This document shows positions 18,761 through 28,225 of a stretch of DNA of 64,000 nt, piece by piece. The position numbers and the translations under genes were made by a program. The DNA is from Clostridium sp. Marseille-Q2269. GTDB lineage: Bacteria; Bacillota; Clostridia; Clostridiales; Clostridiaceae. Location of the stretch: contig NZ_CALSFS010000006.1 in the NCBI RefSeq assembly GCF_943736985.1, positions 1-64,000 of the forward strand, written 5' to 3'. How positions within the stretch are numbered: the first letter of the stretch is position 1; each line of letters begins with the position of its first letter. A model generated the notes under the pieces. It worked only from the letters and a program-made list of their open reading frames with translations, was not told where the DNA came from and made no database searches.

Positions 18761-18807
18761 AATACACTTCATAAACGTATAAATCTGTTTATGAAGTGTA
18801 TTTATTT
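18761..18807 (+). terminator. terminator of the pbuX-xpt operon
   Basis: AATACACTTCATAAAC (18761-18776) pairs with GTTTATGAAGTGTATT (18787-18802). The same arm sequence AATACACTTCATAA recurs in the hairpin at 56181-56230. The rest of the gap to 19039 is AT-rich, with no further feature recognised. Confidence 0.88.
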
Positions 18808-19039
18808 TATTAAAATTATATTAGTATACTTATTTATGTAAAAGTATTTATAAATATATTTATATTTATTTCATATTTGCAGTTACCTGATTATAGAGAA
18901 TAATTATTTAAATTTTGTAGTAATGGTATTTAAAGTTAGTTTTTATATAATAAATTTTGAATATGTAAATGTAATATATTTATTGGTATAATATTACTAA
19001 AAGATACAACAGATATTTTATATGATGTGAGGGTTAATT

Positions 19040-19735
19040 ATGGATAAAAATATTAATATATTGGTAGTAGAGGATGATAATGATATAAATAATATATTAT
19101 ATAAATTAATGAAAAAAAATGATTACCATGTAGTTCAAGCTTATTCTGGTACAGAAGCTATGATGAATATAAAAAATAAAGAATTTGATTTAGTTTTACT
19201 TGACTTAATGTTACCTGGTATTACCGGAGAACAGTTGGTACAAAATATAAGAAAAACTAGAGAAATGCCTATAATTGTTATTTCAGCAAAGATAGATAAA
19301 AAAGATAGAGTTAATTTATTAAATTTAGGTGCAGATGATTATATTACCAAACCTTTTGATATAGAAGAATTATCAGCAAGAGTTTATTCTAATCTTAGAA
19401 GATATGTGAAATTTAATAATGGCAGTAAAATGAAAGATAAGTTGGTTTATAAAGATATAATTTTAAATAAAGAAACTAAAGCAGTTTATGTTAATAATAA
19501 AAAAGTAGTTCTTACGGTAAAAGAATTTAATATAATTCAGTTGCTTTTAAGCCATCCTCAAAAGATATTTTCTAAAGCAAACCTATTTGAAAGCATATGG
19601 AAAGAAGAGTATTTGGGAGATGATAATACAGTGAATGTTCATATGAGTAATTTAAGGAATAAGCTTCAAAAAGCTAACCCAAAAGAAGAATACATAGAAA
19701 CTATATGGGGGATGGGTTATAAACTTAAAATGTAG
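19040..19735 (+). CDS. OmpR family response regulator of an ABC-transporter cluster
   Basis: A 231-residue regulator: receiver domain 1-120 with Glu11-Asp12-Asp13, phosphorylated Asp55 in LVLLDLMLPGITG and the YITKPFD lysine; winged-helix domain about 130-231 (LTVKEFNIIQLLLSHP, TVNVHMSNLRNKLQ). It belongs to the branch found next to lantibiotic or bacitracin immunity ABC transporters. The matching kinase is not adjacent: it lies after five ABC genes at 24197-25096. A terminator-like hairpin (19776-19828) separates it from the transporter genes, so the transporter operon may have its own promoter that this regulator activates. Confidence 0.9.
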   Translation: MDKNINILVVEDDNDINNILYKLMKKNDYHVVQAYSGTEAMMNIKNKEFDLVLLDLMLPGITGEQLVQNIRKTREMPIIVISAKIDKKDRVNLLNLGADDYITKPFDIEELSARVYSNLRRYVKFNNGSKMKDKLVYKDIILNKETKAVYVNNKKVVLTVKEFNIIQLLLSHPQKIFSKANLFESIWKEEYLGDDNTVNVHMSNLRNKLQKANPKEEYIETIWGMGYKLKM

Positions 19736-19775
19736 ATAAAATTCTTAGTTTAAAAAAACATATATAATTGCAGTT

Positions 19776-19829
19776 AAACTTAAAGGATAAACTTAATGTT
19801 TTCTTAAGAAATCCTTTAAGTTTTTTTAT
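19776..19829 (+). terminator. hairpin between regulator and ABC genes
   Basis: AAACTTAAAGGA (19776-19787) pairs with TCCTTTAAGTTT (19812-19823), followed by a T-run. This would insulate the ABC operon. Confidence 0.75.
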
Positions 19830-19880
19830 GTTCAGAATTATAGAATAATCTTAAAGGTTAGATTTGAGAGGAGATTATTT

Positions 19881-20783
19881 ATGGAAGAAATTTTAAAGAT
19901 CAAAGATGTAACTAAAGTTTATGGGAAACAAACAGTATTAAATGATGTTAAGTTATCTTTAAACCAAGGAGAAATTATGGGTCTGGTAGGTCCTAATGGT
20001 GCTGGAAAGACAACACTTATGAAAATTATAACTAAGCTTATTAAAAAATATAACGGAAATATTTATATAAATAATGAAAATATAAAAAAATACAAAAGGT
20101 ATGATACAAAACAAATAGGTTGTGTAATAGAAACTCCAGGTTTTTACCCAGAGTTAACAGGTTATGAAAATTTATTATTTTTTTCTTATATATCTGGATT
20201 AAAAGATAAGAAGGAAATATATGACATAGTTAAAAAATTAGGCATTGAAAATTATATAAATAAAAAAGTTAAAAAATATTCTTTAGGAATGAAGCAAAGA
20301 CTTGGAATAGCTCAAGCCGTGTTAGCATATCCACCCATACTAATATTAGATGAACCAACTAATGGATTAGATCCGGCTATAGTTCCACAGCTTAGAGAAT
20401 TTATAAAGTACATAGCAAAAGAAAAAAATACTGCTGTACTTATATCTAGTCATATTCTTTCAGAGATAGAACTAATCTGCGATAGGGTCACATTTATACA
20501 AGAAGGAAAAATAATTAAAATTGAAGACTTAAAGAGGGGAAAAGAAGACAGTGTGATTATTGCCTTTGAAACTACTAAATTAGAAAGATTAAAAGATTTC
20601 TTATATAAAAAGAAATTTAATTATAAAGTGTGTGAAGTAGATAAATTAGAAATTAAATTAAAGTCTTCCCAAGTGGAAGATTTAGTTTCAAATATAAGTA
20701 AGGAAAATATACCACTTAGAGGGGTATATGAAGTAAAAGAAAGTTTAGAACAAAAATATTTAAAAACTATGGAGGAAGAATAA
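19881..20783 (+). CDS. ABC transporter ATPase (BcrA type)
   Basis: A 300-residue ATPase of the peptide-antibiotic immunity branch. Walker A GPNGAGKTT (37-45), signature YSLGMKQR (133-140), Walker B ILILDEPTNGLDP (153 onward), and a C-terminal extension of about 85 residues (215-300) usual in BcrA-like proteins. It would power the two permeases encoded directly downstream (20785 and 21554), expelling or removing membrane-active peptides such as lantibiotics or bacitracin. GAGAGGAG precedes the start; its stop and the next start are separated by one base. Confidence 0.88.
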   Translation: MEEILKIKDVTKVYGKQTVLNDVKLSLNQGEIMGLVGPNGAGKTTLMKIITKLIKKYNGNIYINNENIKKYKRYDTKQIGCVIETPGFYPELTGYENLLFFSYISGLKDKKEIYDIVKKLGIENYINKKVKKYSLGMKQRLGIAQAVLAYPPILILDEPTNGLDPAIVPQLREFIKYIAKEKNTAVLISSHILSEIELICDRVTFIQEGKIIKIEDLKRGKEDSVIIAFETTKLERLKDFLYKKKFNYKVCEVDKLEIKLKSSQVEDLVSNISKENIPLRGVYEVKESLEQKYLKTMEEE

Positions 20784-20784
20784 A

Positions 20785-21534
20785 ATGGGTAGATTACTAA
20801 TAATATCATGGCTAAATGTCAAAAATATAATTCATTCAAAAAAATTTCTATTTGGAATAATTGCAGCTTTTGCTTATTCTATGCTATGGGTATTAATAGG
20901 TTTATTTGTGCATCCATTAACCCCTAGACTTGAGTTATATGCTTCTGAAATAGGAAGGTTTTTATATTTAATAATATTATATGTTTCAGTTTCAATGCTA
21001 CGAAGTGATATAAAATTAAATACTGTAAAAACTGTTTTTACAGGAATATTTACAAGGATAGAAATAATGATATCTAAAGCTATAAGTTTAATTATATGGG
21101 GAATAATATTTTTTTTAATAATTGAAATAAATAATGTATTAGTATCTTGCATTTTACACAAAGGCATAGGTATTTCTGGTTTTTTATCATTTAATCATTT
21201 GCAATTATTTGTAACTTATATTGTAATAACATTTACTATGGGCAGTCTAATGTTATTAATAATTTCTTTAATATTTAATGATAAAAAATCCATTTTATTT
21301 TACATGGTATTTTTTAGCATGGTAAATTTTTATACTGCGGCTATTCCTATTTTAGTTAAGAGGAAACCAGAAATGGCAGAAAAATTTTTTATTTATATGA
21401 AAACACCATTTTACAATGTGGTAGATTTAGCTCAAGGAAATCTTAATATAAATACAGTACTAATAAATATATTATGGGGAGTAATTTTTTTTGGATTCTC
21501 TATGTTTATTATTAATAGAAGAGAAATTAAATAA
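20785..21534 (+). CDS. ABC permease, lantibiotic-immunity type (first)
   Basis: A 249-residue membrane protein with six predicted helices (about 22-42, 60-72, 95-118, 140-165, 172-192, 222-243). The layout, with the first helix after a short basic N-terminus (WLNVKNIIHSKKFLFGI), is that of BcrB/ABC-2 permeases. It is translationally close to the ATPase gene and followed by a second, divergent permease of similar size, so the pair likely forms a heterodimer with the upstream ATPase. Substrate is inferred from context only. Confidence 0.75.
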   Translation: MGRLLIISWLNVKNIIHSKKFLFGIIAAFAYSMLWVLIGLFVHPLTPRLELYASEIGRFLYLIILYVSVSMLRSDIKLNTVKTVFTGIFTRIEIMISKAISLIIWGIIFFLIIEINNVLVSCILHKGIGISGFLSFNHLQLFVTYIVITFTMGSLMLLIISLIFNDKKSILFYMVFFSMVNFYTAAIPILVKRKPEMAEKFFIYMKTPFYNVVDLAQGNLNINTVLINILWGVIFFGFSMFIINRREIK

Positions 21535-21553
21535 CTTATAGAAAGAAGGTGTT

Positions 21554-22249
21554 ATGTTGGAGAAATTTTTAAATATTATAACTTTAGATATAAGAAAGAA
21601 AGGGTACTTTAGGAGTGTGATAATTCCTTTAGTATCTATAATTTGCATTTTGTTTTTTAGCTGTACTTTAATAAAAGAAAACATAACAATAATACCTAGA
21701 ATACTATTAACTATAATTCCGTACATTATTTTAGCTAATTACAGTTTTTCATTAACTCAGGAGTTTACAAATAAAACAGATAAAATAATATTTACAGGTA
21801 TATTTAGTAGAAATGATATAATTATTTCTAAATTAATAAGCTTTGTAGTTATATCTGTAGTATGCTTTGTGGTCTATGAAATTATATCAATTATATGTAA
21901 TACATTTAGATTTCAAATATTATTTAATACTTTATGTTCCTTTATTATTTATGGTTTTACTTTAGGGGCCTTTATATTATTAGTTTCGGTACTTACTTCT
22001 AATTCTATAATTACAGGAATTGTTACATATATATTTTATTTTGATTTAATAATACTACTTTTTAATCAGGTACTAGCCTCTAATATTAATAAAGGAATTA
22101 AAAATATTATAGAAAATTCACCTTCTTATATAGCAAATACAGGATTTTATGTAGGGAAATATAATATGAACCAATCTATTGTTATGATAACCTTTGGAAT
22201 TATATTTTTAATATTATCTTGTGTTATAATTAACACGAAAAATATGTAA
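21554..22249 (+). CDS. ABC permease, lantibiotic-immunity type (second)
   Basis: A 231-residue six-helix membrane protein. It shares with the preceding permease the motif KTVFTGIFTRIEIMISK / KIIFTGIFSRNDIIISK (here residues 76-92), which identifies the two as paralogues. AGAAGG precedes the start. Together with 19881 and 20785 it makes a complete A-B-C transporter set. A 117-base gap separates it from the next ATPase. Confidence 0.75.
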   Translation: MLEKFLNIITLDIRKKGYFRSVIIPLVSIICILFFSCTLIKENITIIPRILLTIIPYIILANYSFSLTQEFTNKTDKIIFTGIFSRNDIIISKLISFVVISVVCFVVYEIISIICNTFRFQILFNTLCSFIIYGFTLGAFILLVSVLTSNSIITGIVTYIFYFDLIILLFNQVLASNINKGIKNIIENSPSYIANTGFYVGKYNMNQSIVMITFGIIFLILSCVIINTKNM

Positions 22250-22417
22250 ATATTAGTAACTGAAATCCTAAAATTACAAATAATATATATTATAGTGTAA
22301 ACAAAAAAATATAAAATTAATGACTATAAATATTTTTTAAAAAAAGCAGTATAAGCTAAATAATATTTGTTAAAATTGAAGTTATATATTATTTATTTCA
22401 GTAAGGAGATCAACTAT

Positions 22418-23329
22418 ATGGATAATATCATAATAAAAATAAATGAAGTTACAAAAAAATATAAAAATATAAATGTACTTGAGAATATCAATATAACAAT
22501 AAAAAAAGGAGAAATATATGGCCTTATTGGGTTAAATGGAGCAGGGAAAAGCACATTATTAAAGATAATAACAGGTCTTATTATACCTAATAGTGGAAAT
22601 ATTGAATTGTTTGGAGAATATGAAAAAGATAAAGTAGAAAATAGTAGAAGTAGAATAGGTGCTATTGTGGAGAATCCAGCACTTTATGATAATAGAACTG
22701 TATATGAGAATATGTATATTAATAGAATTCAAAAGGGTATACCAGGAGATGAATCTATAAATAAGGCCTTAAATCAGGTAGACTTAATGGATGCAAAAGA
22801 TAAAAAAGTAAAGACTCTATCAGTAGGAAGTAAGCAAAGACTGGGTATAGCTATGGCATTGCTTGGAGAACCAGAAGTTTTAATTTTAGATGAACCAATC
22901 AATGGATTAGATCCAATAAAAATAATAGAACTGCGTAATCTTTTAAAAAAATTAAATTTAGAATATGGGGTTACCATTCTTATATCCAGTCATATATTAG
23001 GAGAGCTTTATCATATTGCAGATTATTATGGAATAATTCACAAAGGAAAATTAATAGATCAACTAACACTAGATGAATTAAAGGATAAATGTAGAAAATT
23101 TATTCATATTAAAGTTGATGATTCAGCTAAAGCAGCAGTTGTAATAAGTAAAAAATTAAATACATTAAATTATAATGTTTTTCCACATAATGTTATAAAG
23201 TTATATGATTACATAGAAGAGTCAGGGAAAGTAACAGAAACACTGGTAAAGGAAGGAATTACAGTGGAACAAATTATGCCTATGGGAGAGGATTTAGAAG
23301 CATACTTCTCCAAAGTTATAGGAGGATAA
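22418..23329 (+). CDS. ABC transporter ATPase (second system)
   Basis: A 303-residue BcrA-type ATPase. The ATG at 22418 is chosen because AAGGAG lies at 22403-22408; an upstream in-frame start at 22367 lacks a site and would add an unrelated 17 residues. Walker A LIGLNGAGKST (36-46), signature LSVGSKQRLGIA, Walker B VLILDEPINGLDP (Ile in place of the usual Thr). The single permease that follows (23334) starts four bases after its stop, so they form a second transporter within the same cluster. Confidence 0.88.
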   Translation: MDNIIIKINEVTKKYKNINVLENINITIKKGEIYGLIGLNGAGKSTLLKIITGLIIPNSGNIELFGEYEKDKVENSRSRIGAIVENPALYDNRTVYENMYINRIQKGIPGDESINKALNQVDLMDAKDKKVKTLSVGSKQRLGIAMALLGEPEVLILDEPINGLDPIKIIELRNLLKKLNLEYGVTILISSHILGELYHIADYYGIIHKGKLIDQLTLDELKDKCRKFIHIKVDDSAKAAVVISKKLNTLNYNVFPHNVIKLYDYIEESGKVTETLVKEGITVEQIMPMGEDLEAYFSKVIGG

Positions 23330-23333
23330 GTAA

Positions 23334-24098
23334 ATGACTAATTTATTAAAAATAGAATTTTATAAATTTAAAAGGTCTAAGATGGTTTATTTCTTTATAT
23401 TTTTATGTATAATGCAGTCTATAGTAGTGTATGCTCTTACCACCTATGGATTTTCAACAAATTTAGCAACAAGTAGTGGTAAAGAAACATTATTATTTAT
23501 GTTTGGTATACAGGATGGGTTAGCATTAAATATAATTGCTGGAATTTTGGCTGCAGATTATATTTGTATAGAGTTTACTTCTGGGTATATTAAAAATTTA
23601 GTTGCTTATGGACATAAAAGAATTAATATTTTTATAGCAAAAAGTATAGTTTACTACGTTACTGTTATAATTATTACTTTTATAGGTCCTTTAATAATGG
23701 CAATTATAAATACAGTTCTAAATGGATATGGAGAAGCATTTACTTTTCACTCTCTAATGTTTTTGATAAAAATATTTTTCTTTATGGTAATTACACATAT
23801 TGGTATAGGCAGTATTAGTGTTTTAGCAGCCTTTGTATTTAGAAATTCTAATATTGTTATCTGTATAGTTATAGGGATTGATTTTATTAATAGAATTTTA
23901 AATATATTAAATATTCAAAAACCGTCACCAATAATAAAATGGGTTTTTGATAAAATCATATTAACTCAAGGTAGTATTGTTTTAATGGATAATGCTGGAT
24001 TAGCAGAATTTTTACAAGCATTTATTATATGTTTAATAACTATATTAGTAACAACATCACTAGGAATTTACATGTTTAAAAAATCAGATATTAAATAA
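23334..24098 (+). CDS. ABC-2 type permease (second system)
   Basis: A 254-residue six-helix permease (LLKIEFYKFKRSKMVYFFIF start; helices near 20-38, 60-75, 105-128, 145-170, 175-195, 228-248). The N-terminal EFYKFKRSK motif is typical of BcrB/lantibiotic permeases of the second class. It partners the ATPase immediately upstream. The histidine-kinase gene follows after about 100 bases. Role in peptide-antibiotic resistance is inferred from the whole cluster. Confidence 0.75.
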   Translation: MTNLLKIEFYKFKRSKMVYFFIFLCIMQSIVVYALTTYGFSTNLATSSGKETLLFMFGIQDGLALNIIAGILAADYICIEFTSGYIKNLVAYGHKRINIFIAKSIVYYVTVIIITFIGPLIMAIINTVLNGYGEAFTFHSLMFLIKIFFFMVITHIGIGSISVLAAFVFRNSNIVICIVIGIDFINRILNILNIQKPSPIIKWVFDKIILTQGSIVLMDNAGLAEFLQAFIICLITILVTTSLGIYMFKKSDIK

Positions 24099-24196
24099 AA
24101 ACCTAGTTTAAATTTAATTATATGCCAATAAATAAATTATGATATTATAAAATGTTAATAATGTTTCTTAAACCTTAATGAAAGGCAGGAAATAGC

Positions 24197-25096
24197 ATGC
24201 TTTATATAATTTTAATTTTATTAATAATATCAGTATTCTTAGCTATGCGTTTGTTTTATCTGGAAAAACAAATAGATAGTTTAATAAAGCAACTTGCATA
24301 TATTAATGAAAGTAATATACATAGAAAGATAACTATAGGATTGATAAATAAGAGAATTGAAACATTGTGCAAAAAAATAAATGAAATTATAGATATAAAA
24401 AATCAAAGTGAAGCAAATAAGGTTAAACAGGAAAAGCACTTAAGACAAACTATTGCCAATATGTCTCATGATATTAGAACTCCACTTACATCAATTATGG
24501 GATATATACAGTTTATGAAACTAGATAATATAACAGAAGAGGAAAAAAACCATTATTTATGTATAGCTGAAAAAAGAGCAAAAGCTTTAGAGTGTTTGCT
24601 AAATGATTTTTATGAATTATCCTTAATAGAATCTTTGGATTATGAATTGGATCTAAAAAGGTTAAATATTAATAAAGTGCTTCAAGAAATTATATTAGAA
24701 AAATATGCTGATTTTGCAAATAAAAATATTGAGCCAAGTATAGAAATACCAGATAAAAATATTTATATTATAGCAGAAGAAGGAGCTTTAGGAAGAGTAA
24801 TTGACAACTTATTAAGCAATACTATTAAATATGCAAAAGAAAGTATTAAAATTTCTCTAAAACATGAAGATAATACTGTAGTATTAACCATTAGTAATAT
24901 TGCGGCAAATCTTACTTTGCAAGATGTAGAAAATATATTTGATAGATTTTATATGGCAGATAAAACACGTACAGGAAAAGGGACAGGCCTTGGATTATCC
25001 ATTGCTAAAGGGTTAGTTGAAAAGATGAATGGAAATATGAAAGCAGATATGAAAAATAATATGTTTAATATATATTGTATATTTTCCATTATTTAG
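24197..25096 (+). CDS. sensor histidine kinase of the ABC cluster
   Basis: A 299-residue kinase with a single N-terminal helix (1-19), a cytoplasmic linker (20-80) and no extracellular domain. The phosphorylated His91 lies in NMSHDIRTPLTSIMGY. The ATPase domain has LLSNTIKYAKES (N-box), a degraded G1 (LTISNIAANL instead of DxGxG), FDRFYMADKTRTGKGTGLGL (F/G2). Such short kinases, common beside lantibiotic-immunity transporters, may sense through the transporter itself. The missing G1 glycines are usual in this subfamily. Likely partner: the regulator at 19040. Confidence 0.88.
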   Translation: MLYIILILLIISVFLAMRLFYLEKQIDSLIKQLAYINESNIHRKITIGLINKRIETLCKKINEIIDIKNQSEANKVKQEKHLRQTIANMSHDIRTPLTSIMGYIQFMKLDNITEEEKNHYLCIAEKRAKALECLLNDFYELSLIESLDYELDLKRLNINKVLQEIILEKYADFANKNIEPSIEIPDKNIYIIAEEGALGRVIDNLLSNTIKYAKESIKISLKHEDNTVVLTISNIAANLTLQDVENIFDRFYMADKTRTGKGTGLGLSIAKGLVEKMNGNMKADMKNNMFNIYCIFSII

Positions 25097-25149
25097 TTCT
25101 GTTAAGTTATATGAACATTGATTTCCCTACACCTATGAAAATATAATAG

Positions 25150-26033
25150 TTTCTCTACAACCACATATTTTAGTATGTTTTTTATCTTTTAGATATTATA
25201 AAAATAAACATGTATATAAATTGTTACAAAATGGCCTTAATAATTTAGATGAATGTTTTTTAGAATTGGGAAATTCAGTTTTAGGAGAAGGTATTTCTAG
25301 TATTTTAAGAAAAGAATATAGTTTGTATGAGGGTGAGATTATAAAATTAAACAAGGCACAAAATGAGCATCTAACTTTTATAAACCAGTGGGTTCATCAG
25401 ATGAAGACCCCTTTGTCAGTAATACAACTTCAAATACAAGAGTATGAAGGGGAAGAACCTAGTGAAAATATTAAAATGGAGATAAGTAAATTAAATAAAG
25501 GGTTAAATATGGCTATGTATTTTGCTAGGTTGGATTATTTTCGAAAGGATTTTATAGTAAAAAAAATATGTTTACATAATTTAGTTATGGCTAAAGTTAA
25601 TGAAGAAAAGCAAATATTTATTAAAAATGGTATAATACCAAAAGTTGAAATAGATGATTCAATAGAAATTTACAGTGATGATAAATGGATAAAATTTATA
25701 CTAGAGCAGCTTATAGTTAATGGAATAAAGTATTCTAAAAATAAAGGTAAAGAATTAATTATAAGAGCTTATGATGAGGAGCAGATTATTAAGTTAAATG
25801 TTATTGATAAAGGAGTAGGTATACCTAAAAAAGATATTAAAAGAGTATTTGATGCTTTTTTTACAGGAGAAAATGGACGGAGTTTTGGAGAATCTACAGG
25901 TATGGGATTATATTTAGTTAAGAGAATTTGTGATAAATTAGAACATAAAGTATTTATAGAGTCTAAAGTTTCAGAGGGAACTACTGTTTCAATAATATTT
26001 AAAAATACTGTCCCTTCTATATTAAATATTTAG
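25150..26033 (+). pseudogene. BceS-type histidine kinase, N-terminus lost
   Basis: From about 25165 the frame reads HILVCFLSFRYYKNKHVYKL and then a normal BceS-like cytoplasmic part: FINQWVHQMKTPLSVIQLQI (phosphorylated His), DDKWIKFILEQLIVNGIKYS, DKGVGIPKKDIKRVFDAFFT and TGMGLYLVKRICDKL. The first membrane helix and the true start are missing; the earliest in-frame start (25221) lies after the remaining membrane segment. A BceR regulator gene that normally precedes it is absent. A soluble 270-residue kinase could still be made, but the membrane sensing part is gone. Confidence 0.75.
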
Positions 26034-26056
26034 CATAGAAGGGATAGTATTTATAT
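26007..26056 (+). terminator. terminator overlapping the kinase stop
   Basis: ACTGTCCCTTCTAT and ATAGAAGGGATAGT (one wobble) enclose the TAG stop; ATTTATATT follows. A second hairpin GGATAGT/ACTATCC with T6 lies at 26104-26136. Confidence 0.7.
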
Positions 26057-26148
26057 TAGTTAATATGCAATAAAGATAGATTAAATTAAATACAAAAATA
26101 GGTGGATAGTTTGAAAATATACTATCCTATTTTTTATTTATTAAGAAG

Positions 26149-26166
26149 TGTGACATGTATGTCACA
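26149..26166. promoter_or_regulatory. candidate BceR-type operator
   Basis: TGTGACATGTATGTCACA is an eight-base perfect inverted repeat (TGTGACAT/ATGTCACA) with a two-base centre, 112 bases before the bceA-like start. Bce-type regulators bind TGTGAC-like inverted repeats before their transporter genes, so this is the expected position. The cognate regulator gene is no longer beside it. Confidence 0.5.
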
Positions 26167-26277
26167 ATCTTGTAAGGTATTAAGATAGCATATAGATAAA
26201 GTATCTTTTAAACTAAATATATAAATATTAGTATTTACTAAGATTATAGTATTAACGGAATAGGAGATGAAAATAAA

Positions 26278-26571
26278 ATGAATATTTTAAATGTTAACAA
26301 TCTGAAAAAAGTATATGGAAAGAAAGTTATGTTTACAGCTTTAAACAATATAAGTTTTAATATAGATAAAGGAGAGTTTGTAGGAATTATGGGGCCTTCA
26401 GGAAGTGGAAAAACTACTCTTTTAAATATGATTTCTACAGTTGATAAACCAACTTCAGGAAAGATAATCATAAAGGGAGACAATCCTTTAATATTTAAAG
26501 GAGAAGATTTGGCCCTATTTAGAAGAAGAGAACAAGAGTATTATGGATCTCAAATCTTTTATATAGAATAA
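26278..26571 (+). pseudogene. BceA-type ATPase, truncated after about 80 residues
   Basis: The first 82 codons are a normal BceA-like ATPase: NVNNLKKVYGKKVMFTALNN, Walker A MGPSGSGKTTLLNMIST, then GEDLALFRRRE. Where the Q-loop should follow (LGFIFQ in relatives) the sequence departs and stops at 26571. The signature and Walker B are missing, so the product cannot hydrolyse ATP. The downstream sequence is the second part of a BceB permease in another frame, so one deletion removed the end of bceA and the start of bceB. Confidence 0.8.
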
Positions 26572-27608
26572 AAGATAATAGTAGAATGTTTTTTTTAATA
26601 ACTATAACTTCTGCAGTTGCATTTACATCTATTGGAGCTGTATCGGCATTTTGGATAAATAAAGAAAGTGAAGTTAGTAAAAATTTCCCTGAAGCATTTT
26701 TCTATGCATCTGATAAAAAGGATTATGACAAATTAAATTTTATAGAAAACTCTTTAAAAAAACAAGGCTATAATTATACAAAAGTTCAGGGTGAAATTAA
26801 GACTTTATCATATAAAAAGGATAATGAACCTATAAATATAATCAATGAAAGTACCTATAACATTATAGCTAAATCACTTGGAAAAGAAATAATAAATATA
26901 AAGAATAATGAAGTAGTATTAGGCACACCATTAAGAAGCAGTAAGGATAATAATATATTAATAGACAATATGGAGCTGAAGATTGATAGAAAATTAGAGG
27001 AAAGAGTGATTCCTGCCTTATACGATAATTTATATATTGTAAATGATAATGAGTATAATAGGATTAAGGGGTCAATAGTTTCATTTTGTGCATTTAATGT
27101 GGAAAATTATAAAGATACTTTAGATATTTGTAAAAGTTATATAAATGAATTTGGACAACATAATTATAAAGATCATAGTATTATTTTAATGAAAGCAGAT
27201 GTTTTAGAAGCATACAAAATAGGATATGGAGTAATGATGTTTTTAAGCATATTTATAGGGATAATATTCTTTGTAACTACAGGAAGTTTTATATATAACA
27301 AATATTATATGGATGTTAGAGAAGATAGAGTTAAATATGAGCAGCTAAATAAAATTGGATTAACTTTTAAAGAAATAAAGAAAATATCAACTATTGAAAT
27401 TGGAGTATTATTTTTATTTCCTTATATAGTTTCAGTAACACATTCACTATTTGCATTATTAGCGTTAAAAAATGCTTTTGATATGGAAGTTAGCATAGCA
27501 GCCTTTTTTGTAATGGGAAGTTTCTTTATTATTCAAATAATATATTTTTTAATTATAAGACAAAATTATATACTAGAAATAAGAAGAAACTTAAGAAATA
27601 GAATATAG
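26535..27608 (+). pseudogene. BceB-type permease, N-terminal part deleted
   Basis: The frame is open from about 26535 (SNLLYRIKDNSRMFFLITIT), and 26586 is the first ATG. It keeps the later half of a BceB permease: a helix at the start, the large extracellular domain of about 200 residues that binds peptide antibiotics, and the last three helices (about 215-235, 275-300 and 305-325 counted from 26586). Family members are about 620-660 residues; 340 remain. Without the first FtsX-like half and an ATPase it should not transport. Confidence 0.75.
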
Positions 27609-27642
27609 ATAAAAATTTTTTAATAATAATAAAGAAGTTTTA

Positions 27643-27678
27643 AAAAGAATGTATAACAGAGATACATTCTTTTTTAGT
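27643..27678 (+). terminator. terminator after the broken permease gene
   Basis: AAAAGAATGTAT pairs with ATACATTCTTTT around AACAGAG, followed by T-rich sequence. Confidence 0.8.
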
Positions 27679-27866
27679 AATTGATTTCATTAGTATAATA
27701 TAAGGTATCTGTACATGTTAAAGAATTCTTATATATGTTATATATTGGGATAATACTGATTTTTTTCAAAGTTCCAACTTCTATTTTGCTATGGTATTTA
27801 TAATAAAAAAGTAATAAAATAAATACTAGTCATTTAAAACTTAACATTTAGAAGAGAGGTGTTACC

Positions 27867-28223
27867 TTGAGATTATTAAGACAGTTAGGGATAATTTTAT
27901 TAATTTGTTTACTAGGAGAAGCAATTCATGACTTTTTTAAATTGCCTATACCAGGAAATGTTATAGGAATGATAATATTATTTCTATGCTTATCCTCAGG
28001 TATAATAAAATTAACTAAAGTAAATTATATAAGTAAATTTTTACTTGATCATTTGGCTTTTTTCTTTATACCAGCAGGGGTAGGTATTTTATCCTGTATG
28101 CCTATGCTAAAAGGGAAATGGTTGGCATTTTTAGCAGTGTGTTTAATAACAACTGTTATTATAATAGGTGTTACAGGCTGGACCATTCAATTATACATAA
28201 AACTAACAAATAAGGAGGCTTGA
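27867..28223 (+). CDS. lrgA: LrgA/CidA family holin-like protein
   Basis: A 118-residue membrane protein with four helices and the family pattern LLGEAIHDFFKLPIPGNVIG, then FFIPAGVGILSCMPMLKGKW. In Staphylococcus, LrgA-type proteins with LrgB modulate murein hydrolase export and cell lysis; the pair is also linked to transport of small metabolites. The start is TTG at 27867 behind GAGAGGTG. The stop overlaps the region of the lrgB start, so the two are translationally coupled. Confidence 0.9.
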   Translation: MRLLRQLGIILLICLLGEAIHDFFKLPIPGNVIGMIILFLCLSSGIIKLTKVNYISKFLLDHLAFFFIPAGVGILSCMPMLKGKWLAFLAVCLITTVIIIGVTGWTIQLYIKLTNKEA

Positions 28224-28225
28224 TG

